DNA from: Thiobius zoothamnicola
Lineage (GTDB): Bacteria; Pseudomonadota; Gammaproteobacteria; Chromatiales; Chromatiaceae
Length of the DNA stretch: 64,000 nucleotides
Reading direction: 5' to 3'
Assembly: GCA_963678215.1 (NCBI GenBank)
Contig: OY782758.1
Location: 1,798,001 to 1,862,000, forward strand
The position numbers and the translations under genes were made by a program. The notes beneath the pieces were generated by a model. It was given only the letters and a program-made list of their open reading frames with translations. It was not told the origin of the DNA and ran no database searches. Of the stretch, positions 1 to 10,860 are shown piece after piece (the first letter of the stretch is position 1; every line of letters begins with the position of its first letter).

Positions 1-53
1 CAACAAAGACTCATCAATCCCATGCAAATTAATGGATAACGCATCGCTTTTCC

Positions 54-842
54 TCAGCCGAGATAATCCCGCCATGTTATGTTTTTATCAGCAAATGCGA
101 GGAAATGCGGATTCAATAGCGAAGAGGCTTTATTGTAAGTCAGGGGTTGCAAGTCCAAATCGACCACTTGACCACCAACCGCCTCAAGCACGGCTTGCGC
201 AGCAGCAGTATCCCATTCTGAAGTCGGGCCTAAACGTGGATAAAAATCAGCAGTCCCCTCCGCCACTAAGCAAAATTTCAATGAACTGCCAATGCTGACC
301 AAATGATGCTTACCGATGCGTTCCAATACCTCTGCCAAACCGTCACCGGCATGAGACCGGCTGGCCGCCACGCGCAGGGGTTTTTGCGCCGGAATGCTAG
401 GCCGCATTATCTGGGTGACGCCATCCGGGGTTATTTTCCATGCGCTTTGCTGCGCCACATCAGCAAAATAACAAACCCCGCTTACTGGCACATACACAAC
501 GCCAAGACGGGGTTTATTTTGCTCAATAAGCGCGATGTTAACGGTAAATTCGCCATTACGCTGAATAAACTCTTTGGTGCCATCCAGCGGGTCAACCAGC
601 CAATAGCGTGTCCAATGCTGTCTTTCCGTATAAGGCATGGCGGATGATTCTTCAGACAAAATTGGAATATCAGGAGTCAGTTGATTCAAGCTGGCGACGA
701 TTGACCGATGCGCTGCGAGATCCGCTTCGGTCAAGGGGGATTGATCCGCTTTCTGTTGCACCGAAAATTCCCGCTGGTAAACAGACAAAATCTCTTTGCC
801 TGCTGCTTTTGCCACCTCAACCAGCGTTTTAAGCTCCACCAT
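54..842 (-). CDS. cysQ: 3'(2'),5'-bisphosphate nucleotidase CysQ
   Basis: Inositol-monophosphatase-superfamily enzyme that removes the 3' phosphate of PAP (and PAPS), the by-product of sulfate assimilation, in the cytoplasm at the membrane face. The sequence shows the metal-binding set of the family: LSEESS, then WLVDPLDGTKEF (DPxDGT), and WDTAAAQAVLEAVGG near the C-terminus (WDxAA). The 262 residues match the usual length. I start at the ATG at 842 (MVELKTL); an in-frame ATG lies 21 bases upstream, but its extra residues look unlike the family. It is divergent from the TraB-family gene at 943. The function is well supported; substrate preference within the family is inferred. Confidence 0.93.
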   Translation of the reverse strand: MVELKTLVEVAKAAGKEILSVYQREFSVQQKADQSPLTEADLAAHRSIVASLNQLTPDIPILSEESSAMPYTERQHWTRYWLVDPLDGTKEFIQRNGEFTVNIALIEQNKPRLGVVYVPVSGVCYFADVAQQSAWKITPDGVTQIMRPSIPAQKPLRVAASRSHAGDGLAEVLERIGKHHLVSIGSSLKFCLVAEGTADFYPRLGPTSEWDTAAAQAVLEAVGGQVVDLDLQPLTYNKASSLLNPHFLAFADKNITWRDYLG

Positions 843-942
843 CACGATATTTACTCCATTCAACTTGTTATCAGGCTCACAGTATCGCTAACGAGTGATG
901 GAAACAGCAACATTTTGATTCCATGGCAATACTGTCTGATCA

Positions 943-2181
943 ATGTATGATGGCATGTTTTTGGCTCCACCAGATATGTCCATTTCGCAGGCAGACCAAG
1001 CCATGGCGTCCACGCGCCTCGTCCAGATAAACCAGACGAAAATCACCTTACTGGGCACTGCTCATGTATCACGCCAAAGCGCGGAAGAGGTCAGGGCATT
1101 GATTCAAAGTGGTCTTTTCGATGTGATCGCCATTGAGTTATGCACCAATCGCTACCAAACGCTCAGCAATCCGAACGCGCTCGCCAAAATGGATTTACTC
1201 AAGGTCATTCGTCAAGGCAAAGTCGCTATGGTCAGCGCGAACCTCGCTTTAGGTGCTTATCAACAACGCCTGGCTGAGCAATATGGCATTGAACCGGGCG
1301 CGGAAATGCGCGCAGCCATTACCGAAGCCCGGCATCGTGACTTGCCGTTGGCGTTGATCGATAGAGATATTGGTTTGACGCTGCAACGCACGGCGAACAA
1401 TGTGACTTGGTGGCGACGCTGGACATTGTTCAGTGGGCTGTTGGCCAGTTTAGTCATTCATGAAAAAGTGGATGAGGCCGAAGTGGAACGGCTCAAACAA
1501 GGGGATGTATTGGAAAATACGCTGGCTGAATTCGCTCAAAATCGGGCTGAGCTTTATCAGCCGTTGATTGCTGAGCGTGATCAATATATGGCGGCGAAAC
1601 TTTTGGAATGCGCCGAAACGCACTCAGGAAAGCAGATTCTGGCGGTGGTTGGCGCTGGTCACATGCCTGGCATGGAGCAGGCCTTGAATGCCATTCAGGA
1701 TTACCGGGCTGTATTGTCAGAACTGACGCAAAAACCGCCGACGCCGCGCTGGCCGAAAATCATTCCGTGGATAGTTGCTGCGTTAGTCGGTGCAGGATTT
1801 TTGATCGGCTTCCAACGCAGCCCGGAGTTGGGCTGGCAATTAATCATCGATTGGACATTGATCAACGGTGGGCTGTCCGCGCTTGGTGCATTGTTGGCGG
1901 CAGCGCATCCTTTAACCATCATCACCGCGTTTATCGCCGCGCCGCTCACCTCACTCAACCCAACCATCGGCGCTGGCATCGTCACCGCAGCGACCGAGTT
2001 ATTCCTGCGTAAACCGACAGTGGCTGATTTCAACACATTGCGTCAGGATACCAGCCGACTGAAAGGTTGGTGGCGTAACCGGGTATCCCGCACTTTATTG
2101 GTCTTCTTATTCAGCACATTGGGGTCGGCAATCGGCACTTACGTCGCCAGTTTTCAGATCATAGAACGGATCAGCCGCTAA
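943..2181 (+). CDS. TraB/PrgY/GumN family membrane protein
   Basis: The N-terminal half (about residues 25-250) is a TraB/GumN-type domain, a Tiki-like putative metalloprotease fold: TLLGTAHVS near the start, the FDVIAIELC strand, and VVGAGHMPGM at about residue 235 supply the conserved GTAH, ExC and GxGH elements. The C-terminal 150 residues hold about four hydrophobic segments (for example PWIVAALVGAGFLIGF and LLVFLFSTLGSAIGTYVAS), so the protein is membrane-anchored. In Enterococcus, TraB/PrgY acts in pheromone shutdown; the role in Proteobacteria is not established. The start is uncertain: in-frame ATGs at 976 and 1003 are alternatives and none has a clear ribosome site. Confidence 0.85.
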   Translation: MYDGMFLAPPDMSISQADQAMASTRLVQINQTKITLLGTAHVSRQSAEEVRALIQSGLFDVIAIELCTNRYQTLSNPNALAKMDLLKVIRQGKVAMVSANLALGAYQQRLAEQYGIEPGAEMRAAITEARHRDLPLALIDRDIGLTLQRTANNVTWWRRWTLFSGLLASLVIHEKVDEAEVERLKQGDVLENTLAEFAQNRAELYQPLIAERDQYMAAKLLECAETHSGKQILAVVGAGHMPGMEQALNAIQDYRAVLSELTQKPPTPRWPKIIPWIVAALVGAGFLIGFQRSPELGWQLIIDWTLINGGLSALGALLAAAHPLTIITAFIAAPLTSLNPTIGAGIVTAATELFLRKPTVADFNTLRQDTSRLKGWWRNRVSRTLLVFLFSTLGSAIGTYVASFQIIERISR

Positions 2182-2197
2182 CGATGTGTTTTTTCGC

Positions 2198-2560
2198 TTA
2201 CTTCTGCTCCGCCTGTACTTGCTTACGCACTTCATCCATGTCCAGTTCACTGGCTTTTTTCACTAGCTCACGAAAAGCAGATTCCGGTAAGGCACCAGCT
2301 TCGCTATAAACAATGATTTGTTCCCGGAAGATCATCAATGTTGGGATGGAACGGATCTGGAAATGTGATGCAATGCTTTGTTCCTGTTCAGTATTCACTT
2401 TAGCGAAGACAATATTCGGAAACTCATCAGAAACCTTCTCATAAGTCGGTGCAAACGAACGACAAGGGCCGCACCAAGGTGCCCAAAAGTCAACGACTAC
2501 AAAATCATTCCCTGTCACTGTGGATTCAAAATTACTTTCCTGCAATTCAACAACAGCCAT
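2198..2560 (-). CDS. Thioredoxin
   Basis: Small soluble thioredoxin-fold protein of 120 residues with the canonical WCGPC redox motif at about residues 29-33 (FWAPWCGPCRSF) and the cis-proline segment RSIPTLMIF at about residue 74. It reduces protein disulfides in the cytoplasm using electrons from thioredoxin reductase. The start is placed at ATG 2560 (MAVVELQ) because GGAGC lies about seven bases upstream; a second ATG twelve bases further upstream would overlap that site. It is a single gene, convergent with the TraB-family gene (17-base gap) and divergent from folD. The C-terminal tail (VRKQVQAEQK) extends slightly past the fold. Confidence 0.93.
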   Translation of the reverse strand: MAVVELQESNFESTVTGNDFVVVDFWAPWCGPCRSFAPTYEKVSDEFPNIVFAKVNTEQEQSIASHFQIRSIPTLMIFREQIIVYSEAGALPESAFRELVKKASELDMDEVRKQVQAEQK

Positions 2561-2662
2561 GCAAAGCTCCAAATTAACATCAAGGCCACCAGCTTAACAC
2601 AGGCCAACAGCAATACCCCAATCTGCTATGCTTAGCGCTGATTAGTCCCATCCAAGCTTTAC

Positions 2663-3547
2663 ATGACCGCCCAATTACTTGATGGCAAACGTATTGCCGC
2701 CGATCTGCGCCAACACATCAAAACACAAGTCGAACGCCATTTTCAGCAGACTCAATCCACGCCGGGACTCGCCGTTATTCTGGTTGGCGAAAACCCAGCC
2801 TCACAAGTTTATGTGCGCAATAAACAGAATGCTTGTGAAGCTGTTGGTATACATTCCGAACTCATCCAATTGTCAAACCAGACTACGCAAAACGACCTGC
2901 TAAAACTGATTGATACGCTCAACCACCGAACTGACATTAACGGAATTCTGGTGCAATTGCCCCTACCTGAGCACATCAACGACCACGAGATCACTGAACG
3001 CATTCGGCCTGATAAGGATGTTGATGGCTTCCATCCCTACAATATAGGCCGATTGGCTTTGCGCAAACCGTTGTTGCGTCCGTGTACGCCCAAAGGCGTC
3101 ATGACTTTGTTGCAGCATGCTGATACTGATCTCAGCGGTAAAGATGCGGTCATTATCGGCCAGTCCAACATCGTTGGTCGTCCTATGTTTATGGAGCTTT
3201 TGATGGCGCGTTGCACGCCTACCATTTGCCATAGTAAGACCAGAGAGCTGGCGGCCAAACTGAAGCAAGCGGATATCCTGATCGCAGCTATTGGCGTACC
3301 TGAGTTTATTCAGGGAGGGTGGCTGAAGCCAGGTGCAATTGTGATTGATGTGGGGATTAATCGGGGAGAGGATGATGGTTTATGCGGCGATGTGGATTTT
3401 ATTTCCGCCAAAGAAACGGCTGGTTGGATAACGCCTGTGCCCGGTGGAGTTGGTCCGATGACGGTGGCGACCTTATTGCAAAACACGTTGCAAGCGACGG
3501 AGATACAACAATCCAGCGACCACAGTCATCAACGAGTCGATGATTAA
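2663..3547 (+). CDS. folD: Bifunctional methylenetetrahydrofolate dehydrogenase/cyclohydrolase FolD
   Basis: Cytoplasmic enzyme of one-carbon metabolism that interconverts 5,10-methylene-THF, methenyl-THF and 10-formyl-THF with NADP. Family signatures are intact: YVRNKQNACEAVGI carries the catalytic lysine (about residues 50-63), QLPLPEH follows, the Rossmann segment VIIGQSNIVGRP holds the cofactor, and TPVPGGVGPMTVATLL closes the active site. The 294 residues are slightly above the usual 285 because of a polar tail. It is a single gene with its own promoter region; the M16-family gene lies convergently downstream. Confidence 0.96.
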   Translation: MTAQLLDGKRIAADLRQHIKTQVERHFQQTQSTPGLAVILVGENPASQVYVRNKQNACEAVGIHSELIQLSNQTTQNDLLKLIDTLNHRTDINGILVQLPLPEHINDHEITERIRPDKDVDGFHPYNIGRLALRKPLLRPCTPKGVMTLLQHADTDLSGKDAVIIGQSNIVGRPMFMELLMARCTPTICHSKTRELAAKLKQADILIAAIGVPEFIQGGWLKPGAIVIDVGINRGEDDGLCGDVDFISAKETAGWITPVPGGVGPMTVATLLQNTLQATEIQQSSDHSHQRVDD

Positions 3548-3592
3548 ACGCTTATTTGAGCAAAATCAGTTACGATTTTATCTCGGGTAGAA

Positions 3593-4918
3593 TCAATGCA
3601 GTTCCGCTTGACCGCCAACAACGACAGTAACGTTCCTGGCTGGATCAATACGGCGCGCGAATGCATCACGTATTTGTTCAAGCGTCACTGCATCAACTTT
3701 CGCTGTTAACGTATCCAACCAATCCAGCGGTAAATCATAAAAGCCCATCGCGGCAATATATTCGACAATTTTGCGATTACTGGCCACTTTCAAAGGGAAG
3801 CCGCCAATAATGTTTTGTTTGGCCGCTTCTATCTGTTTGGCCGTCGGCCCTTCCTGAATAAATTTATCAAGCACGCCGCGCATTACGGTTAATGCTTTAT
3901 CGACTTGCTTGTTTTTCGTCTGCGCCACCATGAGAAATGGTCCAGTGGCGCGCATCGGGCTGAAATAGCTGTAAACGCCATAGGAGAGTCCACGCTGGTT
4001 GCGTACTTCTTCACCCAAGATAGAAACCAGTCCGCCACCGCCCAGAATGTGATTGCCCACGTACAGTGGAAAATAATCCGGATCATGGCGTGCCACGCCA
4101 AGCTGGCCAAGGTAAAGATGGCTTTGAGAGGAGGGGAATGACTGGCGTAATTCGCCTCCCTTAACGACCGGCGGTGATGGTAAATCCGTGGCGTGCTGAC
4201 CAACCGCCATCCCTGTTGTCAATTGTTCGGCCAAGTGTTCAGCTTGCTGGCGATCGACCGCGCCGACCATGGCGATAACAACGTTGGCGGCCACATAATG
4301 ATTGTGATGAAACTGCACCAAATCATTTTTCACAATTTGTTGGATCGACTGCTCCGTGCCATTGGGCGGGTGCGCGTATGGATGATCGGCGTAGAGTGTA
4401 CGATAAAAACGTTTGGTCGCAACCTGGCTTGGAGATTGATCTGCTTGACGCAAGCTGATCAATACCTGCTGTCGCACCCGTTCAATCGCATCATCATCAA
4501 AACGTGGTTGAGCGGCGATTTTGCCTAATACATCCGTGGCTGTCGCCAAACTCTCTGGTTCAGTCAGGGTTCTGATGGATAACCAAGCCATATCCCTTAA
4601 TGACCCGCTACCCAACTGGATGCCGCGATCTTCCAAGCGGGCTGCCAACTGGCTCGCATCCCAATCGGCGCTTCCTTCCGTCAACAGCGCATTCGTCAGT
4701 GCAGCCAGCCCAGGTGACTGACCATCCCGTGCGCTGCCAGCGTCAAACACCATACGAATATCCAGCATTGGGATTGCATCGGCTTGCACATAAATCACCT
4801 TGGCACCTTTGTCAGTCAACCAAGATTCAACTTGAGGTGCTGCTTGCGCCAGACTCAGACAAAAAATGCTGATCAATACCCAAATCAAACGTACGTGCAA
4901 ATATCCCAACATAAGCAA
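3593..4918 (-). CDS. M16 family (pitrilysin-like) exported protein, non-catalytic type
   Basis: A signal peptide at residues 1-27 (VLISIFCLSLAQA then AP) exports this 441-residue protein to the periplasm. The rest is an M16 N-terminal domain plus a C-terminal half (SYGVYSYFSPM and RGLSYGVY are typical M16_C elements). The zinc motif HxxEH expected after the DAGSARDG segment is absent: the position reads GLAALTNALLTEG, as in the non-catalytic subunits of M16 pairs. Such proteins normally lie next to an active M16 partner. No partner is adjacent here: upstream is an FkbM-type methyltransferase, and folD converges downstream. Family assignment is firm, peptidase activity is unlikely, and the role is unknown. 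Confidence 0.88.
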   Translation of the reverse strand: MLMLGYLHVRLIWVLISIFCLSLAQAAPQVESWLTDKGAKVIYVQADAIPMLDIRMVFDAGSARDGQSPGLAALTNALLTEGSADWDASQLAARLEDRGIQLGSGSLRDMAWLSIRTLTEPESLATATDVLGKIAAQPRFDDDAIERVRQQVLISLRQADQSPSQVATKRFYRTLYADHPYAHPPNGTEQSIQQIVKNDLVQFHHNHYVAANVVIAMVGAVDRQQAEHLAEQLTTGMAVGQHATDLPSPPVVKGGELRQSFPSSQSHLYLGQLGVARHDPDYFPLYVGNHILGGGGLVSILGEEVRNQRGLSYGVYSYFSPMRATGPFLMVAQTKNKQVDKALTVMRGVLDKFIQEGPTAKQIEAAKQNIIGGFPLKVASNRKIVEYIAAMGFYDLPLDWLDTLTAKVDAVTLEQIRDAFARRIDPARNVTVVVGGQAELH

Positions 4919-5026
4919 TCTCTAATCATCAACCTATTTTGCCGCCACTATAGTATGGCTAGGTGAAACAGGCCAAGTTTTTAGATCCTTTCGTCATGAC
5001 AGCAAGGGCAAGCTGCGCTGGCGGCT

Positions 5027-5632
5027 TCAGGCGTCGCCACGTTCTGCGACATAATCAATATCATCCTGTCGTAAATGATAGCCCAGGCCAAGCAATAGAG
5101 AGAGTGCTTCCTGCAAATCATCTTGCTTGAGGTGGACAAACTCAAACACGACTTTACGCGGTAAAAAACGCTCAAAAGGGAAGCTGACCAGCACCTCTTT
5201 ATCCATGCCTTCTGTGTCAATATGCAGTTCGCTGACTTCTTGCACGTCATGGCGGTCTAATATTTCGTCGAATGTCACGCAGGGCACTTTGATTTTGACG
5301 AATTCTGGGGCGCGGCCACACGCTTCCTCAATCATATTCGCATGTTTGCGCTTGGTATCCTCCACCATGGAGCCAATCGCGCAACTCCACATCGGCAAAC
5401 CCCGGATGTCGGCGACATATTCCAGTTCAGCTTCTTTGCGAGTCGGATGCAGTGCTGCGTTGACAAAACGGAAGTCTCCTTTGTGTGCCTGATAGTTAAT
5501 CTGCAGCTCTTCAAACAGTTCAGGAATAGGCTCCAAAAAAATACCGGATTGAATACGACCATGTTCCACCTCAGCGAAAACCCGGTCGCCTTTGCCCACA
5601 TGGGCGCCAACCTGAATAACATCCACAATCAT
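5027..5632 (-). CDS. FkbM family SAM-dependent methyltransferase
   Basis: A short Rossmann methyltransferase of 201 residues. The segment VDVIQVGAHVGKG at the very N-terminus is the SAM-binding motif I, LEPIPELFEEL is the acidic second strand, and LHIDTEGMDKEVL (about residues 137-149) is the FkbM-family hallmark (K/HxDxEGxD). The family methylates sugar or polyketide hydroxyls; the substrate here cannot be told. The ATG at 5632 has AAGGAT eight bases upstream. No glycan-biosynthesis gene is adjacent, so the context gives no substrate. It reads in the same direction as the M16 gene with a gap of about 100 bases. Confidence 0.82.
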   Translation of the reverse strand: MIVDVIQVGAHVGKGDRVFAEVEHGRIQSGIFLEPIPELFEELQINYQAHKGDFRFVNAALHPTRKEAELEYVADIRGLPMWSCAIGSMVEDTKRKHANMIEEACGRAPEFVKIKVPCVTFDEILDRHDVQEVSELHIDTEGMDKEVLVSFPFERFLPRKVVFEFVHLKQDDLQEALSLLLGLGYHLRQDDIDYVAERGDA

Positions 5633-5846
5633 GATGAATCCTTCAATATAGAGTTTTTAAGCTTATTAAATGCTAGCATAAGGCCAATCTATTCATATAA
5701 CCTTGATGAATAGCCATTTTATGACTGAGAAATGCTCATAATCCACATAACACTCTGATAAATAGAGGATGCCCGGCTAAAAACCACCACCAAACTTAGC
5801 CGCCTTGGAAAGTTCATAGACATCAATATTTCGGTAAGGACTTATC

Positions 5847-6797
5847 ATGAAAACCTCCTTTTACTCCAGACAATTACTCCTGCTGGTGTGTAGCTATTGG
5901 TTCATCAATTCGGCATCGGCTGCGCAATATTGGCAATATAGTACGGATAATACCTATCCAGTCGCAACGACGCTTGATTTAAGCGGGATGGCCATTGGAG
6001 CCACCAAAGTGGTGTCCACCGACAATAATAATGCCATTCAGGTAAGGGATGACACGCCAGGTAATATCAGAAAACCTAAAATGCACTGTAATGACAGTGC
6101 GCCAGCTATGTCTGGCAAACGTATTTCTTCTGGTAATCCGGATTATGCATTCGAATTGCATTACCAAAACTCGGCTATTGAATGTCGCGTAGGCGCTGCG
6201 CCCTTTTATCGTTCTCATCAAAACAGCAATCAAATCATTACCTTGGTGCCGATGAAGCTGGTTCTGATCAAAACGGGCGACAGCAACAGCAATGCGGCGA
6301 TTATCTATCCCAATTTTCAATTGTGTGCCAGAGATGTGTCGACTCCGGACTCTTCGGCAGGATGCTGGCGCGGAGAACATAATGGGTTAAGTCGTTACCG
6401 GCCCATCAACCCACGCGCTAATGTCGTTGCCGAAATCAATAAGGTATTAACCGTAAAAGGTACGGATAAATGGCTCAATACGGGTATTGATGTCAAGCCG
6501 GGTGACCGTTTGGTGATCACCGCCGTCGGCGAATGGAAAAATGATGGCAAACCCCAAACTTATGCAGTCACTGCCGATGGCTTCAGCACTTACAAAAACC
6601 CTGGTGCGGTCATCCCCGAAGCGAATTTCGCCTCATTGATTGGCCGTTTCGGGGACGCCGGCAAACCCTTCTTTATCGGTAGCAACTATGAAGGCACCAG
6701 CGGATCGGGTCGCTTGTTCCTGCAAATGAACGATATTGAAGGCTTTTTTCCGGATAATGTGGGTGAGCTGAAAATCAATATTTCGGTTAAATCCTGA
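5847..6797 (+). CDS. Exported PA-IL-like lectin-domain protein (paralogue 1)
   Basis: Signal peptide at residues 1-25 (cleavage after NSASA), then a domain of about 165 residues I do not recognise, with four cysteines, and a C-terminal domain from about residue 198 to the end resembling the galactose lectin PA-IL (LecA). Seen features: WLNTGIDVKPGDRLVI, GEWKNDGKP, FASLIGRFG, GRLFLQMND and DNVGELKINI. The ND...DN..G arrangement corresponds to the calcium/sugar loop of PA-IL. It is likely periplasmic or secreted and carbohydrate binding. AAGGAC precedes the ATG. A paralogue with a different N-terminal domain lies at 27782-28738 on the minus strand. Sugar specificity is unknown. Confidence 0.72.
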   Translation: MKTSFYSRQLLLLVCSYWFINSASAAQYWQYSTDNTYPVATTLDLSGMAIGATKVVSTDNNNAIQVRDDTPGNIRKPKMHCNDSAPAMSGKRISSGNPDYAFELHYQNSAIECRVGAAPFYRSHQNSNQIITLVPMKLVLIKTGDSNSNAAIIYPNFQLCARDVSTPDSSAGCWRGEHNGLSRYRPINPRANVVAEINKVLTVKGTDKWLNTGIDVKPGDRLVITAVGEWKNDGKPQTYAVTADGFSTYKNPGAVIPEANFASLIGRFGDAGKPFFIGSNYEGTSGSGRLFLQMNDIEGFFPDNVGELKINISVKS

Positions 6798-6801
6798 TTC
6801 C

Positions 6802-6875
6802 CCGCCGCTTGCGGTGGATGAGAAATCGATGGAATTTCCAAAGGCTTGTTCGCTCTCATGACGACATTATCTGGA
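6802..6875. repeat. Dispersed structured intergenic repeat, copy A (short, diverged)
   Basis: This copy has a hairpin CCGCC-GCTTGC-GGTGG at 6802-6817. Nine bases later comes CGATGG followed by AATTTCCAAAG (6827-6843), and then GACGAC at 6860. The same order and spacing recur at 19711-19836 and 59720-59839. This copy has lost most of the second half. It lies in the convergent gap between the lectin gene and eno, so it could also act as a bidirectional stop. I cannot match it to a named RNA family. Confidence 0.5.
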
Positions 6876-6890
6876 CTCAGTTCTGAGACG

Positions 6891-8171
<1,281 letters not shown>

Positions 8172-8322
8172 AAGAGGTTTCCCTGAAAGCTAGAGATAAA
8201 ATTCGTGATGTATCGCCTGGATATGAGGCATTTTTATGCGTGTGATAACGTAGGCGTGTTTTGTTTATGGCTTCCTTTTTGCATTGAGTTCCTTCCTGGG
8301 TAAGTCATTTGATTGGCGGCCT

Positions 8323-9159
8323 TCAACAGATGGCTTGTTCAATCAGCCCATGTCGTTTCACCGTGTGGTCAATGTCCACCAGTACTTCCAGTAAGGCTTG
8401 CATGTGTTGCAGCGGCCAGGAATTCGGGCCGTCGGATAGCGCCGTTTCCGGGTTTGGGTGAGTTTCCATGAATAAGCCGGCGATGCCAGTGGCCACAGCG
8501 GCGCGCGCCAATACGGGCGCATATTCGCGTTGACCATCTGAACGGTCGCCCAAGCCGCCAGGTTGTTGGATGGAATGGGTGGCGTCAAAGATTACGGGGC
8601 AGCCGGTCTCCCGCATAATGGCGAGACTGCGCATGTCGGATACCAGGTTGTTATAGCCGAAACTGGCTCCCCGTTCGCAGACCATGATTTGTTGATTGCC
8701 GGTCGCTTTGGCTTTGTTGGCTACGTTCAGCATGTCGCGGGGCGCGAGGAATTGGCCTTTTTTGATATTAACCGGTTTGCCAGTGCGGGCCACATTTTGG
8801 ATGAAATTGGTTTGTCGGCATAAAAAGGCCGGAGTTTGCAATATGTCAACAACGTCTGTGACTTCGTCCAGCGGCGTATCTTCATGCACATCCGTGAGGA
8901 TGGGTACGCCGATTTGTTCTTTGACTTTTTGCAGGATGCGCAAGCCTTGCGCCAGGCCCGGCCCCCGAAAGCTGTTGTGTGATGAGCGATTCGCTTTATC
9001 AAAGGAAGATTTGTAAATGAAGGGGATGCCCACTTTTTGCGTGATTTCTTTCAGTTGCGCCGATATGTCCAGCGCGGATTGTTCGCTTTCAATGACGCAG
9101 GAGCCCGCAATCAGGAAAAGCGGCTGGTTGAGTCCGATTTGATAGCCGCCTACTTTCAT
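8323..9159 (-). CDS. kdsA: 3-deoxy-8-phosphooctulonate (KDO-8-P) synthase
   Basis: Condenses phosphoenolpyruvate with arabinose-5-phosphate, the first committed step of KDO synthesis for lipopolysaccharide. Signatures are FLIAGSCVIES at the start, YKSSFDKANRSS (substrate-binding lysines and arginine), LTDVHEDTPLDE, FLCRQTNF, and FDATHSIQQPGG near the end. I chose ATG 9159 because the mature protein starts MKVGGYQIG in this family; its ATGA overlaps the pyrG stop, indicating translational coupling. A longer reading frame to 9183 would lie inside pyrG. The length of 278 residues is typical. Confidence 0.96.
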   Translation of the reverse strand: MKVGGYQIGLNQPLFLIAGSCVIESEQSALDISAQLKEITQKVGIPFIYKSSFDKANRSSHNSFRGPGLAQGLRILQKVKEQIGVPILTDVHEDTPLDEVTDVVDILQTPAFLCRQTNFIQNVARTGKPVNIKKGQFLAPRDMLNVANKAKATGNQQIMVCERGASFGYNNLVSDMRSLAIMRETGCPVIFDATHSIQQPGGLGDRSDGQREYAPVLARAAVATGIAGLFMETHPNPETALSDGPNSWPLQHMQALLEVLVDIDHTVKRHGLIEQAIC

Positions 9160-10811
9160 TCTGTTGTCTCTACGATGGTGCAATGGTCGCGTTGTTGAAT
9201 GGCCGCCTGAATAAAACCTTTGAATAGGGGGTGGCCATAGCGCGGCGTGGACTTGAATTCGGGGTGAAACTGGCAGCCGATGAACCAGGGGTGATCGGGT
9301 ATTTCGATCATTTCCACTAAGCGCTCGTCAATTGAGGTGCCAGCGATTTTCATTCCGGCGTTTTCCAGTTTTTGCCGGTAGTTGTTGTTGAATTCGTAAC
9401 GATGGCGATGGCGTTCGTGGATTACATCTTGCCCATAGGATCGCCATGCCAGCGTGTCATGCGCCAGTTTGCAGGGTTGCGCACCCAGGCGCATGGTGCC
9501 GCCAATATCCGTATGTTCATTGCGACGCTCGAATGAGCCGTCGGCATTCATCCATTCAGTCACCAGCGCAATTACCGGGTGGGGTGTTTGCACATCGAAT
9601 TCGGTGCTGTGGGCGTTATCCAGTTTTAATGCGTGGCGGGCGTATTCAATCACCGCCACTTGCATACCCAGGCAGATGCCCAGGTAAGGGATATGGTGTT
9701 CCCGGGCATATTGCGCGGCCTGGATTTTGCCTTCGATGCCACGCTCGCCAAAGCCGCCAGGCACCAGAATGGCGTCCATGCCAGTCAGCAGACTGGTCGG
9801 GCCGTCCTGTTCGATTTGTTCTGAGTCGATATAGTGGATATGGACTTTTTGTTGTGTTGCTATGCCAGCGTGAATCAAGGCTTCGTTTAGCGATTTGTAC
9901 GATTCAGTCAGATCTGTGTATTTGCCGACCATGGCAATGCTGATGTTGCCATTTGGTGATTCCAGGCTTTTGACCACTTGCTCCCATTCGTGCATATCGG
10001 CTGGTGGGAGAGTCAGGCGGAGCTGATCGACCACAATGTCATCCAGATGCTGGTCACGCAGCAGTAATGGGATGCGATAGATTGTATCGGCGTCCGTGGC
10101 GGAAATGACCGCTTTTTCCGGGACATTGGTGAACAAGGCGATTTTGCGCCGTTCGCCTTCCGGGATGATGCGGTCTGAGCGGCAAATCAGGATATCCGGC
10201 TGAATACCGATGGATCGCAATTCCTTGACGGAGTGTTGGGTGGGCTTGGTTTTGATTTCACCCGCTGCCTGGATGTAGGGAACCAGAGTCAAATGCACGA
10301 AGATGGCATTGTCGTGGCCCATCTCAACACCCATTTGACGAATCGCTTCGAGGAAAGGCAGTGATTCGATATCGCCGACTGTGCCACCGACTTCGATCAG
10401 CGCGACATCCGAACCCTGAATGCCTTGCTGGATGGAGTGGCGAATTTGATTGGTGACGTGAGGGATGACCTGGACGGTGCCGCCGAGATAGTCGCCGCGA
10501 CGTTCTTTACGGATGACTTCATCGTAAATCTGACCTGTGGTGAAGTTGTTATGGCGGCTCATGGTCGTGCGGATGAAGCGCTCATAATGACCTAAATCCA
10601 GGTCGGTTTCGGCACCATCTTCGGTGACGAACACTTCTCCATGTTGGAAGGGACTCATCGTGCCTGGATCGACGTTGATATAGGGATCCAGTTTGATCAG
10701 GGTGACTCGCAGACCGCGTGCTTCAAGCAAGGATCCCAGCGAAGCGGCTGCAATACCTTTTCCCAGAGAAGAAACCACGCCGCCCGTAACGAAGATACAT
10801 TTTGTTGTCAT
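9156..10811 (-). CDS. pyrG: CTP synthase
   Basis: Makes CTP from UTP, ATP and glutamine. The N-terminal synthetase domain opens with FVTGGVVSSLGKGI (P-loop) and carries IKLDPYINVDPGTM and EVGGTVGDIE. The C-terminal class I glutamine amidotransferase domain has PGGFGERG, the nucleophile in YLGICLGMQ, and the FHPEFKS histidine-glutamate pair. The 551 residues are the normal length. It is first in the pyrG-kdsA-eno run. A plausible sigma70 promoter on the minus strand reads TTACAA (10888-10883), 16 bases, then TAGAAT (10866-10861). Confidence 0.98.
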   Translation of the reverse strand: MTTKCIFVTGGVVSSLGKGIAAASLGSLLEARGLRVTLIKLDPYINVDPGTMSPFQHGEVFVTEDGAETDLDLGHYERFIRTTMSRHNNFTTGQIYDEVIRKERRGDYLGGTVQVIPHVTNQIRHSIQQGIQGSDVALIEVGGTVGDIESLPFLEAIRQMGVEMGHDNAIFVHLTLVPYIQAAGEIKTKPTQHSVKELRSIGIQPDILICRSDRIIPEGERRKIALFTNVPEKAVISATDADTIYRIPLLLRDQHLDDIVVDQLRLTLPPADMHEWEQVVKSLESPNGNISIAMVGKYTDLTESYKSLNEALIHAGIATQQKVHIHYIDSEQIEQDGPTSLLTGMDAILVPGGFGERGIEGKIQAAQYAREHHIPYLGICLGMQVAVIEYARHALKLDNAHSTEFDVQTPHPVIALVTEWMNADGSFERRNEHTDIGGTMRLGAQPCKLAHDTLAWRSYGQDVIHERHRHRYEFNNNYRQKLENAGMKIAGTSIDERLVEMIEIPDHPWFIGCQFHPEFKSTPRYGHPLFKGFIQAAIQQRDHCTIVETTE

Positions 10812-10860
10812 GGAGACAGAGAGTGCCGGATTTGAAGTTTGAAGAATTGGACGGGCGGCT

